Source of the DNA: JABDEZ01 sp965276955
GTDB taxonomy: Bacteria; Bacteroidota; Bacteroidia; Chitinophagales; Chitinophagaceae
Reading direction: 5' to 3'
Assembly (NCBI GenBank): GCA_965276955.1
Contig: CBDIBP010000044.1
Coordinates: 41,523-105,522 of the forward strand
DNA length: 64,000 nucleotides
Shown: positions 1 to 7,701 of the stretch, in pieces
How positions within the stretch are numbered: position 1 is the first letter of the stretch
Layout of the letters: each line of letters opens with the position of its first letter
Made by a program: the position numbers and the translations under genes
The notes under the pieces: model-generated
Told to the model about the DNA's origin: nothing
Database searches by the model: none
The model's input: the letters and a program-made list of their open reading frames with translations, nothing else

Positions 1-90
1 TGTTTGCAAGCTGTACTGTGCATTAGCAGTAGTGCACAGGCCGCAAACCATGGATACCAACAGTAAATGGAGTAAAAAAAACTTCTTCAT
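1..90 (-). CDS. Exported protein, N-terminal fragment (cut by window edge)
   Basis: On the minus strand an ATG at 90-88 opens a frame of 30 codons that runs off the left edge. It begins MKKFFLLHLLLVSMVCG and ends its signal region with TTANAQ, a standard Sec signal peptide with a signal peptidase I site (ANA-Q). The rest lies outside the window, so no function can be given. It is in line with nadA (same strand, 106 bp downstream of the nadA stop) but the AT-rich gap suggests a separate promoter. Confidence 0.7.
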   Translation of the reverse strand, partial: MKKFFLLHLLLVSMVCGLCTTANAQYSLQT

Positions 91-196
91 AGTTCAATTT
101 TAATTTTTTCAAAATAGTTTTAATAATACAATAGACGACTAAAAACAAATTTAACCCTAATAATGTGAATAAAAAATCTTTTTTTGGGGGTAACAG

Positions 197-1207
197 CTAC
201 ACAAGGCCAAACTGTCTGCTCAGTTCCAGCATCCTGTCTATGGGCTTTTTGGCGGCTATTCTTAATTCTTCATTCATAAGTATCTCAGGCTGTTCATATT
301 TCATAGCTAGGTACACTTTTTCAAGTGTGTTCAGCTTCATATGCGGACAGTCATTACAGGCACAGGCATTGTCAGGCGGGGCAGCAATAAAAGTTTTTCC
401 TGGTGCATCTTTTTGCATCTGGTGTAGTATTCCGGTTTCAGTAGCTACTATAAAAGTAGTGGCGCTATCTGTTTTACTATACTTTAATATTTGTGTAGTA
501 GAACCTATAAAATCTGCTATTCTCAATATTGGGTCCTCACACTCAGGGTGCGCCAGCAACTTTGCCTCAGGATGCCTAACCTTTAATCGGGTAATTTTTT
601 CCAAAGAAAATAGTTCATGTACCATACAGGCCCCATTCCACAATACCATGTTCCTGCCGGTTACCTTATTAATATATCCACCCAGGTTCTTATCAGGTGC
701 AAATATTATCTTTTGGTCAGCTGGCAAGCTCTCTACTATCTTTTGCGCATTAGATGATGTACAAATGATATCACTCAAAGCTTTAATGCCCGAAGAACAG
801 TTGATGTAAGATATCACCAAGTGATCAGGGTGCTTATCTTTAAAAGCTTTGAATAATGGTGGCGGACAGCTATCGCTAAGCGAACAGCCGGCTTTCATAT
901 CGGGCAGCACCACCTTTTTGTTGGGGTTCAGTATTTTGGCGGTCTCTGCCATAAAGTGCACACCAGCAAAAACTATCATGTCCGCATTGGTACCTGCAGC
1001 CTTTTGTGCCAGTCCCAGGCTATCGCCTATATAATCGGCAATATCCTGTATATCCGGCTCCTGATAGTAGTGTGCCAGTATCACAGCATTCTTTTCTTTC
1101 TTCAGTTTATTTATTTCCTCATACAGGTCCAAAGTAGGATCCACATCAATATCTATGAATCCTTTTTTTTCAATTTCCTGCAACGAGGTGGCGATATCCA
1201 CAGGCAT
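197..1207 (-). CDS. nadA: Quinolinate synthase NadA
   Basis: Cytosolic [4Fe-4S] enzyme that condenses iminoaspartate with dihydroxyacetone phosphate to quinolinate in de novo NAD synthesis. The 336-residue length is normal. Visible family features are LAHYYQEPDIQDIADYIGDS (about 44-63), the cluster cysteine in KAGCSLSDSC (C108), the second in NGAC (C194), HPEC (about 220-223), and the C-terminal CxCxxC group (C282, C284, C287), which supplies the third ligand. The ATG at 1207 leaves a short AT-rich leader. No nadB or nadC is adjacent, so the pathway genes are dispersed. Confidence 0.97.
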   Translation of the reverse strand: MPVDIATSLQEIEKKGFIDIDVDPTLDLYEEINKLKKEKNAVILAHYYQEPDIQDIADYIGDSLGLAQKAAGTNADMIVFAGVHFMAETAKILNPNKKVVLPDMKAGCSLSDSCPPPLFKAFKDKHPDHLVISYINCSSGIKALSDIICTSSNAQKIVESLPADQKIIFAPDKNLGGYINKVTGRNMVLWNGACMVHELFSLEKITRLKVRHPEAKLLAHPECEDPILRIADFIGSTTQILKYSKTDSATTFIVATETGILHQMQKDAPGKTFIAAPPDNACACNDCPHMKLNTLEKVYLAMKYEQPEILMNEELRIAAKKPIDRMLELSRQFGLV

Positions 1208-1746
1208 AATAACTATAGTTAAATTTTTTAAAAGAAATACTATTATTAATTAGGGCTGTTAATATGGGGATTAAAAATTCTCCCATCACTTGCAATTTAC
1301 CTTATTAATAGTTTACACAAAGTTATTAATGAATTGTCCACATACAGAAACCTTTAGAACAGGCATTCTCACAGCAAATTGTGGATAGTAGTTATTGTTT
1401 ACTTGTGAGTAATTAACAAAGAGATAATGTGCTGATCGGTGCTGTATAAGTAGGAGAGTAAAAAGGGTAAATAACTTCCAACCCAATTTGAGGAAACTTG
1501 TTCTCTCTATTCACTCATTTATACAAGGCAATACACACGGTATCCATACCCCGTGTGGATAAATAAAAGACTATCAACAACTTGCAACTTTGAATGATCT
1601 GCCCTATGGGGAAACGCACTTCAAAGGTATTATGTATATATAAAAAGAATGCCATTAGCCAAGCCCAATAAGGAAACTATAAAAAAAACTCAATTTTGCA
1701 GGAAGATGATCGCAAAATTGAGTTAGTATATAAGAGATGTTGGTAA
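1208..1746. other. 540-bp AT-rich gap with DnaA-box-like sites
   Basis: No coding frame is convincing here. The stretch holds one perfect DnaA box on the minus strand (TGTGGATAA, 1554-1562) and two 8-of-9 matches (TTGTCCACA, 1334-1342; TGTGGATAG, 1380-1388), plus a weaker TTTACACAA at 1312-1320 and AT-rich runs around 1220-1265. A 7-bp inverted repeat (CACACGG/CCGTGTG) lies at about 1534-1557. It could be a replication origin or a DnaA-responsive region, but this is inference from short motifs only. Confidence 0.4.
1681..1724 (-). terminator. Rho-independent terminator after SnoaL-like gene
   Basis: A perfect 13-bp inverted repeat (arms 1687-1699 and 1712-1724, 12-nt loop) is followed on the minus strand by a run of eight T (1688-1681). 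It lies just beyond the stop of the minus-strand gene ending at 1747, so it should end the AraC-SDR-SnoaL transcripts. Confidence 0.85.
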
Positions 1747-2217
1747 CTATATATAGCTGGGTAACGATACTGTTTGCCCGGTAAACTTTGTGTAGTCCAG
1801 CCACATATAATCATAAGTGCGGCTGGTGAATACCCAGGTACCATTTATTTTTTCCATGGTGTCGTTAAATATCCCATAGTTGTTATAATACTTTTCTCCC
1901 GGCCCTTGCGCCACTTCATGCATTATCCACCGGCCACTTGCCGTATCGCCTTTTATATCAATGACCCCAGAATGCACGAACTGCACAAAAAATTCCCTTT
2001 TGTCTCGCAATTGTTTTATCAAGGCAGATATCTCATCTATTCCTGTGCGTGTAGCAAAGTTGGGTTGGCTAATGGTAAATACACCATCTGGTTTCCATAG
2101 CGCTCTAAATCCTTCATGATCGGCACGGGTAGTGGTATCAGCAAATTTTGCTACCAGTGTTCTTATGGCATGGTCATCCTCAAGGCTCAGGAGCCTTTCT
2201 TCTATAGCTCTATTCAT
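1747..2217 (-). CDS. SnoaL-like / NTF2-fold protein
   Basis: A 156-residue protein of the SnoaL_4/nuclear transport factor 2 fold. The N-terminal helix (AIEERLLSLEDDHAIRTLVAKFAD) is followed by the fold's usual DGVFTI strand and the long curved-sheet strands ending in GTWVFTSRTYDYMW. The fold often serves as a small hydrolase, isomerase or binding domain; no particular substrate can be read from the sequence. It follows the SDR gene by 44 bp on the same strand, so the two may be co-transcribed and act on the same small molecule. Confidence 0.8.
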   Translation of the reverse strand: MNRAIEERLLSLEDDHAIRTLVAKFADTTTRADHEGFRALWKPDGVFTISQPNFATRTGIDEISALIKQLRDKREFFVQFVHSGVIDIKGDTASGRWIMHEVAQGPGEKYYNNYGIFNDTMEKINGTWVFTSRTYDYMWLDYTKFTGQTVSLPSYI

Positions 2218-2261
2218 AAAAAATTGGTTGATGTTTTATTATAACAAATGTTCAAACGATA

Positions 2262-2999
2262 TTACCACGGGCTTATCCCGGTCTCCGGGTTATTATCATC
2301 GCTAAAAAATTGCCCTGTAGGGCCATCAGCTGGTATCATTGCTGTTTTTACCAAACGTGCGGCAGCATCCTGAACAGTACCAGGTCCGCGGTGGTGATTA
2401 AAATCGGTAGCAGTATATCCTGGGTCTACCACATTCACTTTAAAAGGTGTGTCGCGCAGTTCATATGCCAAAATAATAGTGTACATATTGAGCGCAGCTT
2501 TCGATGGGGAGTATACAGCACCCTTTACTGGGTAATATTTCCAGTTGGGGTCACTATGCAGTGTGAGGGAACCCAAACCAGAAGTAACATTCACTATACG
2601 CGGCTCATCCGACTTGTGCATCAGATCCAGAAAAGCCTGCGTTACGCTCACTATACCAAAAACATTAGTTTCAAATACCTCCCTGAATACCGATACATCA
2701 GTACTGGTGGCTGGTTGTGGAAAACCACCGCTGATGCCAGCGTTGTTGATGAGCACATCCAGCACATCGGTCTTCTTACCTATTTCGGCTCGTGCTGCTT
2801 TTACTGATGCTTCTTCGCTTACATCTATAGCTATAGCTTCTACTTCGGTCAGGCCTTCCGCTTTTAGTTTCTCTACAGCTTCATTGCCTTTCTCTATAGT
2901 GCGGCTGCCCAGGTACACGTAATATCCTTTCTGCAATAATTGTCGCGCTGTTTCAAACCCTATGCTCCTGTTAGCCCCTGTGATCAATACTTTTTTCAT
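2262..2999 (-). CDS. Short-chain dehydrogenase/reductase (SDR)
   Basis: Classical NAD(P)-dependent SDR of 245 residues. The Rossmann motif is TGANRSIG (7-14), the structural motif NNAG is at 85-88, with N112, S140, Y163 and K167 as the likely catalytic tetrad (YSPSK, 163-167). The start at 2999 gives MKKVLITGANRS, the normal N-terminus; a longer frame to 3041 would add a basic stretch lying over the promoter. The substrate is unknown. The upstream AraC-family gene on the same strand is its likely regulator, and the SnoaL-like gene follows. Confidence 0.92.
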   Translation of the reverse strand: MKKVLITGANRSIGFETARQLLQKGYYVYLGSRTIEKGNEAVEKLKAEGLTEVEAIAIDVSEEASVKAARAEIGKKTDVLDVLINNAGISGGFPQPATSTDVSVFREVFETNVFGIVSVTQAFLDLMHKSDEPRIVNVTSGLGSLTLHSDPNWKYYPVKGAVYSPSKAALNMYTIILAYELRDTPFKVNVVDPGYTATDFNHHRGPGTVQDAAARLVKTAMIPADGPTGQFFSDDNNPETGISPW

Positions 3000-3038
3000 G
3001 TGATATCTTTTTACGGTCAGCTTTTTTCTTGACCGGTA

Positions 3039-3046
3039 CAAAGGTA
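3039..3046 (-). promoter_or_regulatory. Bacteroidota -7 element upstream of SDR
   Basis: On the minus strand the sequence reads TACCTTTG, an exact match to the TAnnTTTG -7 consensus, about 40 nt before the SDR start at 2999. This supports 2999 as the start and a promoter separate from that of the AraC gene. Confidence 0.6.
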
Positions 3047-3085
3047 TAATGCCTCACATGCATCATAGTTGCACTCCTGCAGGCA

Positions 3086-3982
3086 TTAATGGTACATTTC
3101 GCGGATGGTATTGCGGTAGTTGAGTGGAGTGCTGTCTGTAAGGCGTTTAAAAAACCGGTTGAAGTACGCCGCATCTTCAAAACCAAGTTGATAGGCAATT
3201 TCTTTTATAGAGCTATTAGTGTGGAACAGCAAACGCTTAGCCTCCAGCAGCAGCCGGTCGTGTATGTGTTCTATAGCCGTTTTACCGCTTTGCTCTTTAA
3301 TGACCTCGCTAAAATGACCGGGAGTTAAATGCAGCATCCCTGCGTAAGTAGCCACATCGTGACATTCTGCAAATTTTTCGGTCACCAGGTCTTTGAATTT
3401 TTTCACCAGGTCGTGGTCTGCCGGTGGGTCGGCTTTGGTATGCTGCTCCACGTACAATCGGCTCACGTATATCAGCAACACCCGCGTATATGCCAGCAGC
3501 ATATTATTTTGCCAGTCCAGTTTGTGCTGATACTCTGCCAGCATTTTTGCAGTGATATCGTTTATGAAATCAACATCCTCTGCCGATAAGTTCAGCTCGT
3601 GTCCATTATGTTTATCCTGTATCACAGGCAACTGTCTTAGCAGCCTGTTCTCTTCCATATCCAGGAACTCTTCGGTAAAGCTTATGGATGTACCTACGAA
3701 ACATACATCTGCCTCCTCTTTCAAAAGCACTTGCCTGGGCGAGGAAATATATAGGCTGTTGGCTTTTATATTATAGGGTACCATATCCACCCAGTGGCGG
3801 CTGCCACCTTCCTTCACCAATACCAGTTTGTAATAGTCTTGCCGGTGCGGAACGAAGAATAACTCCTTTTGCTGTGGGGTAAGCCCGGCCACGCCCGTTC
3901 TTATTTCAAATTGTTTACTACCATCCCTGCTCGATAGCTCGAGGGAATATACTGGAATTTGAGTTTCGGTAGTAACGGGCAT
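3086..3982 (-). CDS. AraC-family transcriptional regulator
   Basis: A 298-residue regulator. Residues 1-180 form a cupin-like sensing domain without a recognised ligand. The C-terminal 100 residues carry the two helix-turn-helix units typical of AraC/XylS proteins, ending in SSIKEIAYQLGFEDAAYFNRFFKRLTD. The SDR gene lies 86 bp downstream on the same strand with its own -7 element, so regulation of the SDR/SnoaL pair is a reasonable inference. A TAACTTTG element sits only 4 nt before the start codon, which points to a leaderless message. Confidence 0.93.
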   Translation of the reverse strand: MPVTTETQIPVYSLELSSRDGSKQFEIRTGVAGLTPQQKELFFVPHRQDYYKLVLVKEGGSRHWVDMVPYNIKANSLYISSPRQVLLKEEADVCFVGTSISFTEEFLDMEENRLLRQLPVIQDKHNGHELNLSAEDVDFINDITAKMLAEYQHKLDWQNNMLLAYTRVLLIYVSRLYVEQHTKADPPADHDLVKKFKDLVTEKFAECHDVATYAGMLHLTPGHFSEVIKEQSGKTAIEHIHDRLLLEAKRLLFHTNSSIKEIAYQLGFEDAAYFNRFFKRLTDSTPLNYRNTIREMYH

Positions 3983-3986
3983 ATCA

Positions 3987-3994
3987 CAAAGTTA
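3987..3994 (-). promoter_or_regulatory. -7 element abutting AraC start (leaderless)
   Basis: Minus-strand TAACTTTG (TAnnTTTG consensus) ends four nucleotides before the ATG at 3982-3980. With transcription starting about 5-7 nt after the element, the message would begin at or very near the start codon. Confidence 0.55.
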
Positions 3995-4044
3995 TATTGT
4001 TTAGGTGCATGGCCACATACACAACTGTTTCAAAGTTTTTTGGT

Positions 4045-7000
4045 TCAGGATGCCTCGCCCGGCAAAATGATATGGAATGTAGATCCTTTTTCCGGTTGCG
4101 ACTCTGCGTATAGAACCCCACCATGATTGATCACTATCTTCCTGCACAGCGCCAGGCCTATGCCCGACCCTGGATATGCATCGCGGGTGTGCAGCCGTTT
4201 GAAGACCTCAAATATCTGTTCGGAGTATGCTGTATCGAAACCGATACCATTGTCTGCTATAGTTATGTCGTAATATGTGGCCTCGCTGCTATGCTTTTTC
4301 AGATATTGCTTCACCTCGGCTGCTGTCAGTTTTTCACAGGCAATATTGATAACTGGCCGCACGTCTTTTTTAGAGAACTTTAGAGCATTGCCTATCAGGT
4401 TGTAGAAAAGCTGGTTCATCTGCAGTGGCACGGCCACCAGCTCAGGCAGCGTATTGGTCAGTATTATTTCAGCATCCTTTTCCTCTATGGTCAGCTCAAA
4501 ATCTGTTATCACATCGTTCAGTATGTGTTTAAGGTTTACTGGCCGGGTCATGGCATCAGAGTTCAGCAACCTGGAGAATTCAAGCAGGCTTTTTATCAAC
4601 AGACTCATCCGGCGAGATGATGTGCTGATCTTCATGGCCACATCGCGGCTTTTGTCAGACAGGTCTTCCTGTTTCTCCAGCAGGTCAGAGAACACCAGTA
4701 TCTTACGGAGTGGTTCCTGCAGGTCGTGGCTGGCCACATAAGCGTACTGGGAAAGCTCCTCGTTCGATCGGTTCAGTTGCTCCACACTATCGGCCAGCTC
4801 CTCGTTTATGGCTGCCAGCTCTTTGTTGCTTTTTTGCAGGGCTATTGTACGCTCGGTCACCAGGTTCTGCAGGGCCAGCTCTATGTTTCGTTGTTCTGTA
4901 ATATCCTGCGCTGTGCCCCGCAATACCAGCGGCGCACCATCTTCATCGTAAAATACATTGGCCTGTGCATGTATTATGCGCACATGCCCGGTAAGCCGGT
5001 TGATGATGGGATGCTCATTATCATATACACCGGTAACTATAGCTTCATTTATCTTTTCGGGTACCAGCTGCCTGAATTCGTCTGGCAGTGGGTTGTAAGC
5101 TTCATCCAGGCTCTTTGTCCGCTCATCAAAGCCCAGCCATTCCATAAATCTATCAGAATAGGTAAATGTCTTGGTCTTTATATCCATACTCCAGTTGGCA
5201 AGGTTGGCCATATTCATCACGCCTTGCATCTCGGTAGCTGCTTCTTCCAGTTTTTGTCTGGCCCGCACTTGTTCTGTTACATCTATACCCATATTCAGTA
5301 CGGCATATACTGCGCCATGCTCATCAAACAATGGTGTATACGAATAGTTGAAATAGTAAGTACCTGTCACTCCGTTGTCTACAATATCTGCACGCGATGC
5401 ATATTCGTGGTGGTCCCTGCCGGTACGGAATATATCGTCCAGTATATCAAAATATCCTTGTCCCTCCAGTTCTGGTACTGCCTGTTTGTAGGGCATGCCT
5501 ATTACACCAGCTCCTTTTTTCCAGTAGCCCAGCATCACACTATTGGCTATTTCTATTACCAGGTCCTTGCCGGTGAATACCGCAGTGGCCACAGGTGTTT
5601 TTTCTATGAATGAGCGGAATTTGGCTTCGCTTGCCTCTATTTTTTGTTTTGCCAGTGCACGGGCAGTAATGTCGGTAGCCAGCACCAGTATGCCGTTCGC
5701 TATACCTGCACTATCCTTTAGTGGTGAGTAGCTAAAGTCTACATACACATCTGTCAGCACATCATTGTGCATCAGTTGCACCAGCTGCTCGTAGCCGTAA
5801 TACGGTACACCCGTATCATATACGTGTTGCAGCAGCTCCAGGAATCCTTGGTTTTTTATTTCGGGCAGTGCATCGGTAATGGTCTGCCCGGTTACAGATC
5901 TGTCTTTTCCCCATATCGCAAAAATGGTATCGTTGCCAGACTCTATTATCATGTCACGCCCCCGCAGTACGCCTATGGCCATAGGTGCCTGGTCTATTAT
6001 AGCACGCAGTTTGGTCTCGCTTTCTTCCAGTTTTTGTTTGGCTTCTATCTCGGTGGTCACATCTGTATTGGTGCCCAGCCATTCGTATACCTTTTGCTCA
6101 CTATCGTAAAAAGGTACTACGCGCGTAAGGAAATGTCTGAAATTACCATCGGCCCCTTTCAGCGGAAAGGTCATCTCAAATGGGGTGCCGTTCGCGATGG
6201 ACAGTTGCCATCTTTCCATTACCTTTGGTAGTTCCTCTGCATCATGTACCGACTGCCATCCCCAGCCCTCCATATCTTCGGGCGTGGTGCCTGTATATTC
6301 ATACCATCTTTTGTTGTACCAGTATATCCATCCGTCTGCATTGGCTATCCATGCCAGGGTGGGTATATGGTCTATGGTAGTGCGCAGCTTGCCCTCGCTC
6401 TCTTTTATTTTCTCCCTGTACTCCACATGCAGTGTCACATCTATAGCTACCACCATCAGGCCATCTACAGCACCGTCCGTATTTTTCAGGGGGGTGAACA
6501 CAAAGTCGTAGTATGCTTTTTTCTGTATGCCATCGTGCTCCATGTTTGCGGGTACAGCATTTCCAAAAAATGGTGTACCACTATCATAAACATTTTGCAG
6601 CTGCTGCAGAAATCCCTGTGCTTCTATTTCGGGTAGCGCTTCTGCTATCGGCAGGCCAATGATCTCGTTAGTTCTGCACCAGGCAGCAAGTATACCGTCA
6701 TTGGCAGCTTCAATGGTCATTTCCCTTCCGCGCAGTATTGCTATGGCTACAGGTGCCTGTTCAAAAATGCTTTTCAGCCGCTGCTCATTATTGCTCAGCC
6801 GTTTCTTTACATCGTTCAGTTCTTCCTTTACCCGGGCATTGGCAGCAAAGCTTTCCAGCTCCTCGGTAATGTCTACCACTATTCCTGCAAAACGGAAGGG
6901 TACGTTATTCTCGTCAAAAGATACTTTCCCGGTAGAGCGTACCAGATGCATTATGCCCGCTATGCCCGGCAGTGTTCTATACTTTACGTCATACTTGCCA

Positions 7001-7245
7001 CCACTTGCGGGGTCCATTGCCGTGGCCACCACCTGCAGCGCTCTTTCGCGGTCATCGGGGTGAATGTAAGAAACCACCTGGTCGAAGGTGGGGTTGTTCT
7101 CATTACAAAGACCGAACAGGTCTTTGCATCGGTCGTCCCAGTTGATCTCACCATTTATAAGGTCTATATCCCACACACCTATGCCAAGGGAATCCAGTCC
7201 AAAATTCAAACTCTGTATGGGCAAACGCTCACCTGCTACACTCAT
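4045..7245 (-). CDS. Six-PAS sensor histidine kinase, cytoplasmic
   Basis: A 1066-residue histidine kinase with no signal peptide or membrane segment. Six PAS domains (about 10-130, 155-285, 285-405, 405-540, 540-665, 665-790) precede a coiled linker, a HisKA domain with the phosphoacceptor in YVASHDLQEPLRKI (about 850) and an HATPase_c domain with ADNGIGFD and GSGIGLALCRK. PAS units 2, 4 and 5 are clearly related to one another (each has a QAP/KTPVA start and a P-E-GQGF/Y segment), so they arose by internal duplication. The output is unknown: no receiver domain and no response regulator adjoin it. It is probably a PAS-type intracellular redox or ligand sensor. Confidence 0.93.
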   Translation of the reverse strand: MSVAGERLPIQSLNFGLDSLGIGVWDIDLINGEINWDDRCKDLFGLCNENNPTFDQVVSYIHPDDRERALQVVATAMDPASGGKYDVKYRTLPGIAGIMHLVRSTGKVSFDENNVPFRFAGIVVDITEELESFAANARVKEELNDVKKRLSNNEQRLKSIFEQAPVAIAILRGREMTIEAANDGILAAWCRTNEIIGLPIAEALPEIEAQGFLQQLQNVYDSGTPFFGNAVPANMEHDGIQKKAYYDFVFTPLKNTDGAVDGLMVVAIDVTLHVEYREKIKESEGKLRTTIDHIPTLAWIANADGWIYWYNKRWYEYTGTTPEDMEGWGWQSVHDAEELPKVMERWQLSIANGTPFEMTFPLKGADGNFRHFLTRVVPFYDSEQKVYEWLGTNTDVTTEIEAKQKLEESETKLRAIIDQAPMAIGVLRGRDMIIESGNDTIFAIWGKDRSVTGQTITDALPEIKNQGFLELLQHVYDTGVPYYGYEQLVQLMHNDVLTDVYVDFSYSPLKDSAGIANGILVLATDITARALAKQKIEASEAKFRSFIEKTPVATAVFTGKDLVIEIANSVMLGYWKKGAGVIGMPYKQAVPELEGQGYFDILDDIFRTGRDHHEYASRADIVDNGVTGTYYFNYSYTPLFDEHGAVYAVLNMGIDVTEQVRARQKLEEAATEMQGVMNMANLANWSMDIKTKTFTYSDRFMEWLGFDERTKSLDEAYNPLPDEFRQLVPEKINEAIVTGVYDNEHPIINRLTGHVRIIHAQANVFYDEDGAPLVLRGTAQDITEQRNIELALQNLVTERTIALQKSNKELAAINEELADSVEQLNRSNEELSQYAYVASHDLQEPLRKILVFSDLLEKQEDLSDKSRDVAMKISTSSRRMSLLIKSLLEFSRLLNSDAMTRPVNLKHILNDVITDFELTIEEKDAEIILTNTLPELVAVPLQMNQLFYNLIGNALKFSKKDVRPVINIACEKLTAAEVKQYLKKHSSEATYYDITIADNGIGFDTAYSEQIFEVFKRLHTRDAYPGSGIGLALCRKIVINHGGVLYAESQPEKGSTFHIILPGEAS

Positions 7246-7701
7246 AAACTTACCTTACTCAGCAAACACGCTTTAAAAATTAAAAATAATGATTTTTTAT
7301 AAAATAATTAAGAACAGCGGGTGTGAGCATCCTTAAAATTACGATCAACGTTGAATCTTAGTTTAATTAATAATAGTTATGATACTCCTATAGGCATCCC
7401 CTCTTTGTGGATATCCTTTCTTGCCCAAACCATCCCCTCATCGTAAATTGCTTCAGGATCATTATTATGGCAGGCAAGAGTCGACCCTAAATTTCCGCCC
7501 CCGGTAAAAACCGGAAATAATTCGGTAACAGCGGAAATTTATTATTTAATGCATATGAGCCACCGCATGGTGTTTCATGCGTCGTCTTCTAAAAAATCAC
7601 CGATTTTATTTTTTTCTTACCGACCGGTAATTTCTGATATCACAGTATCTCATTAACACATTACCGCATTCTCTTACCTTTGCAAAAATCTCAAAAAATA
7701 A
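7246..7701. other. 456-bp divergent gap with nested stem-loops
   Basis: The gap separates the divergent kinase and mutL genes and shows no convincing gene. It holds an 11-bp perfect inverted repeat (arms 7488-7498 and 7531-7541) enclosing a second small hairpin (CCGGT/ACCGG, 7501-7514), and a third stem (CGCATG/CATGCG, 7564-7581). Because the flanking genes diverge these are not ordinary terminators; they may be a REP-like element or regulatory sites. Confidence 0.5.
7675..7682 (+). promoter_or_regulatory. -7 element of mutL
   Basis: TACCTTTG, an exact TAnnTTTG match, lies 19 nt before the GTG start of mutL. No clear TTTG -33 box is seen at the usual distance. Confidence 0.6.
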
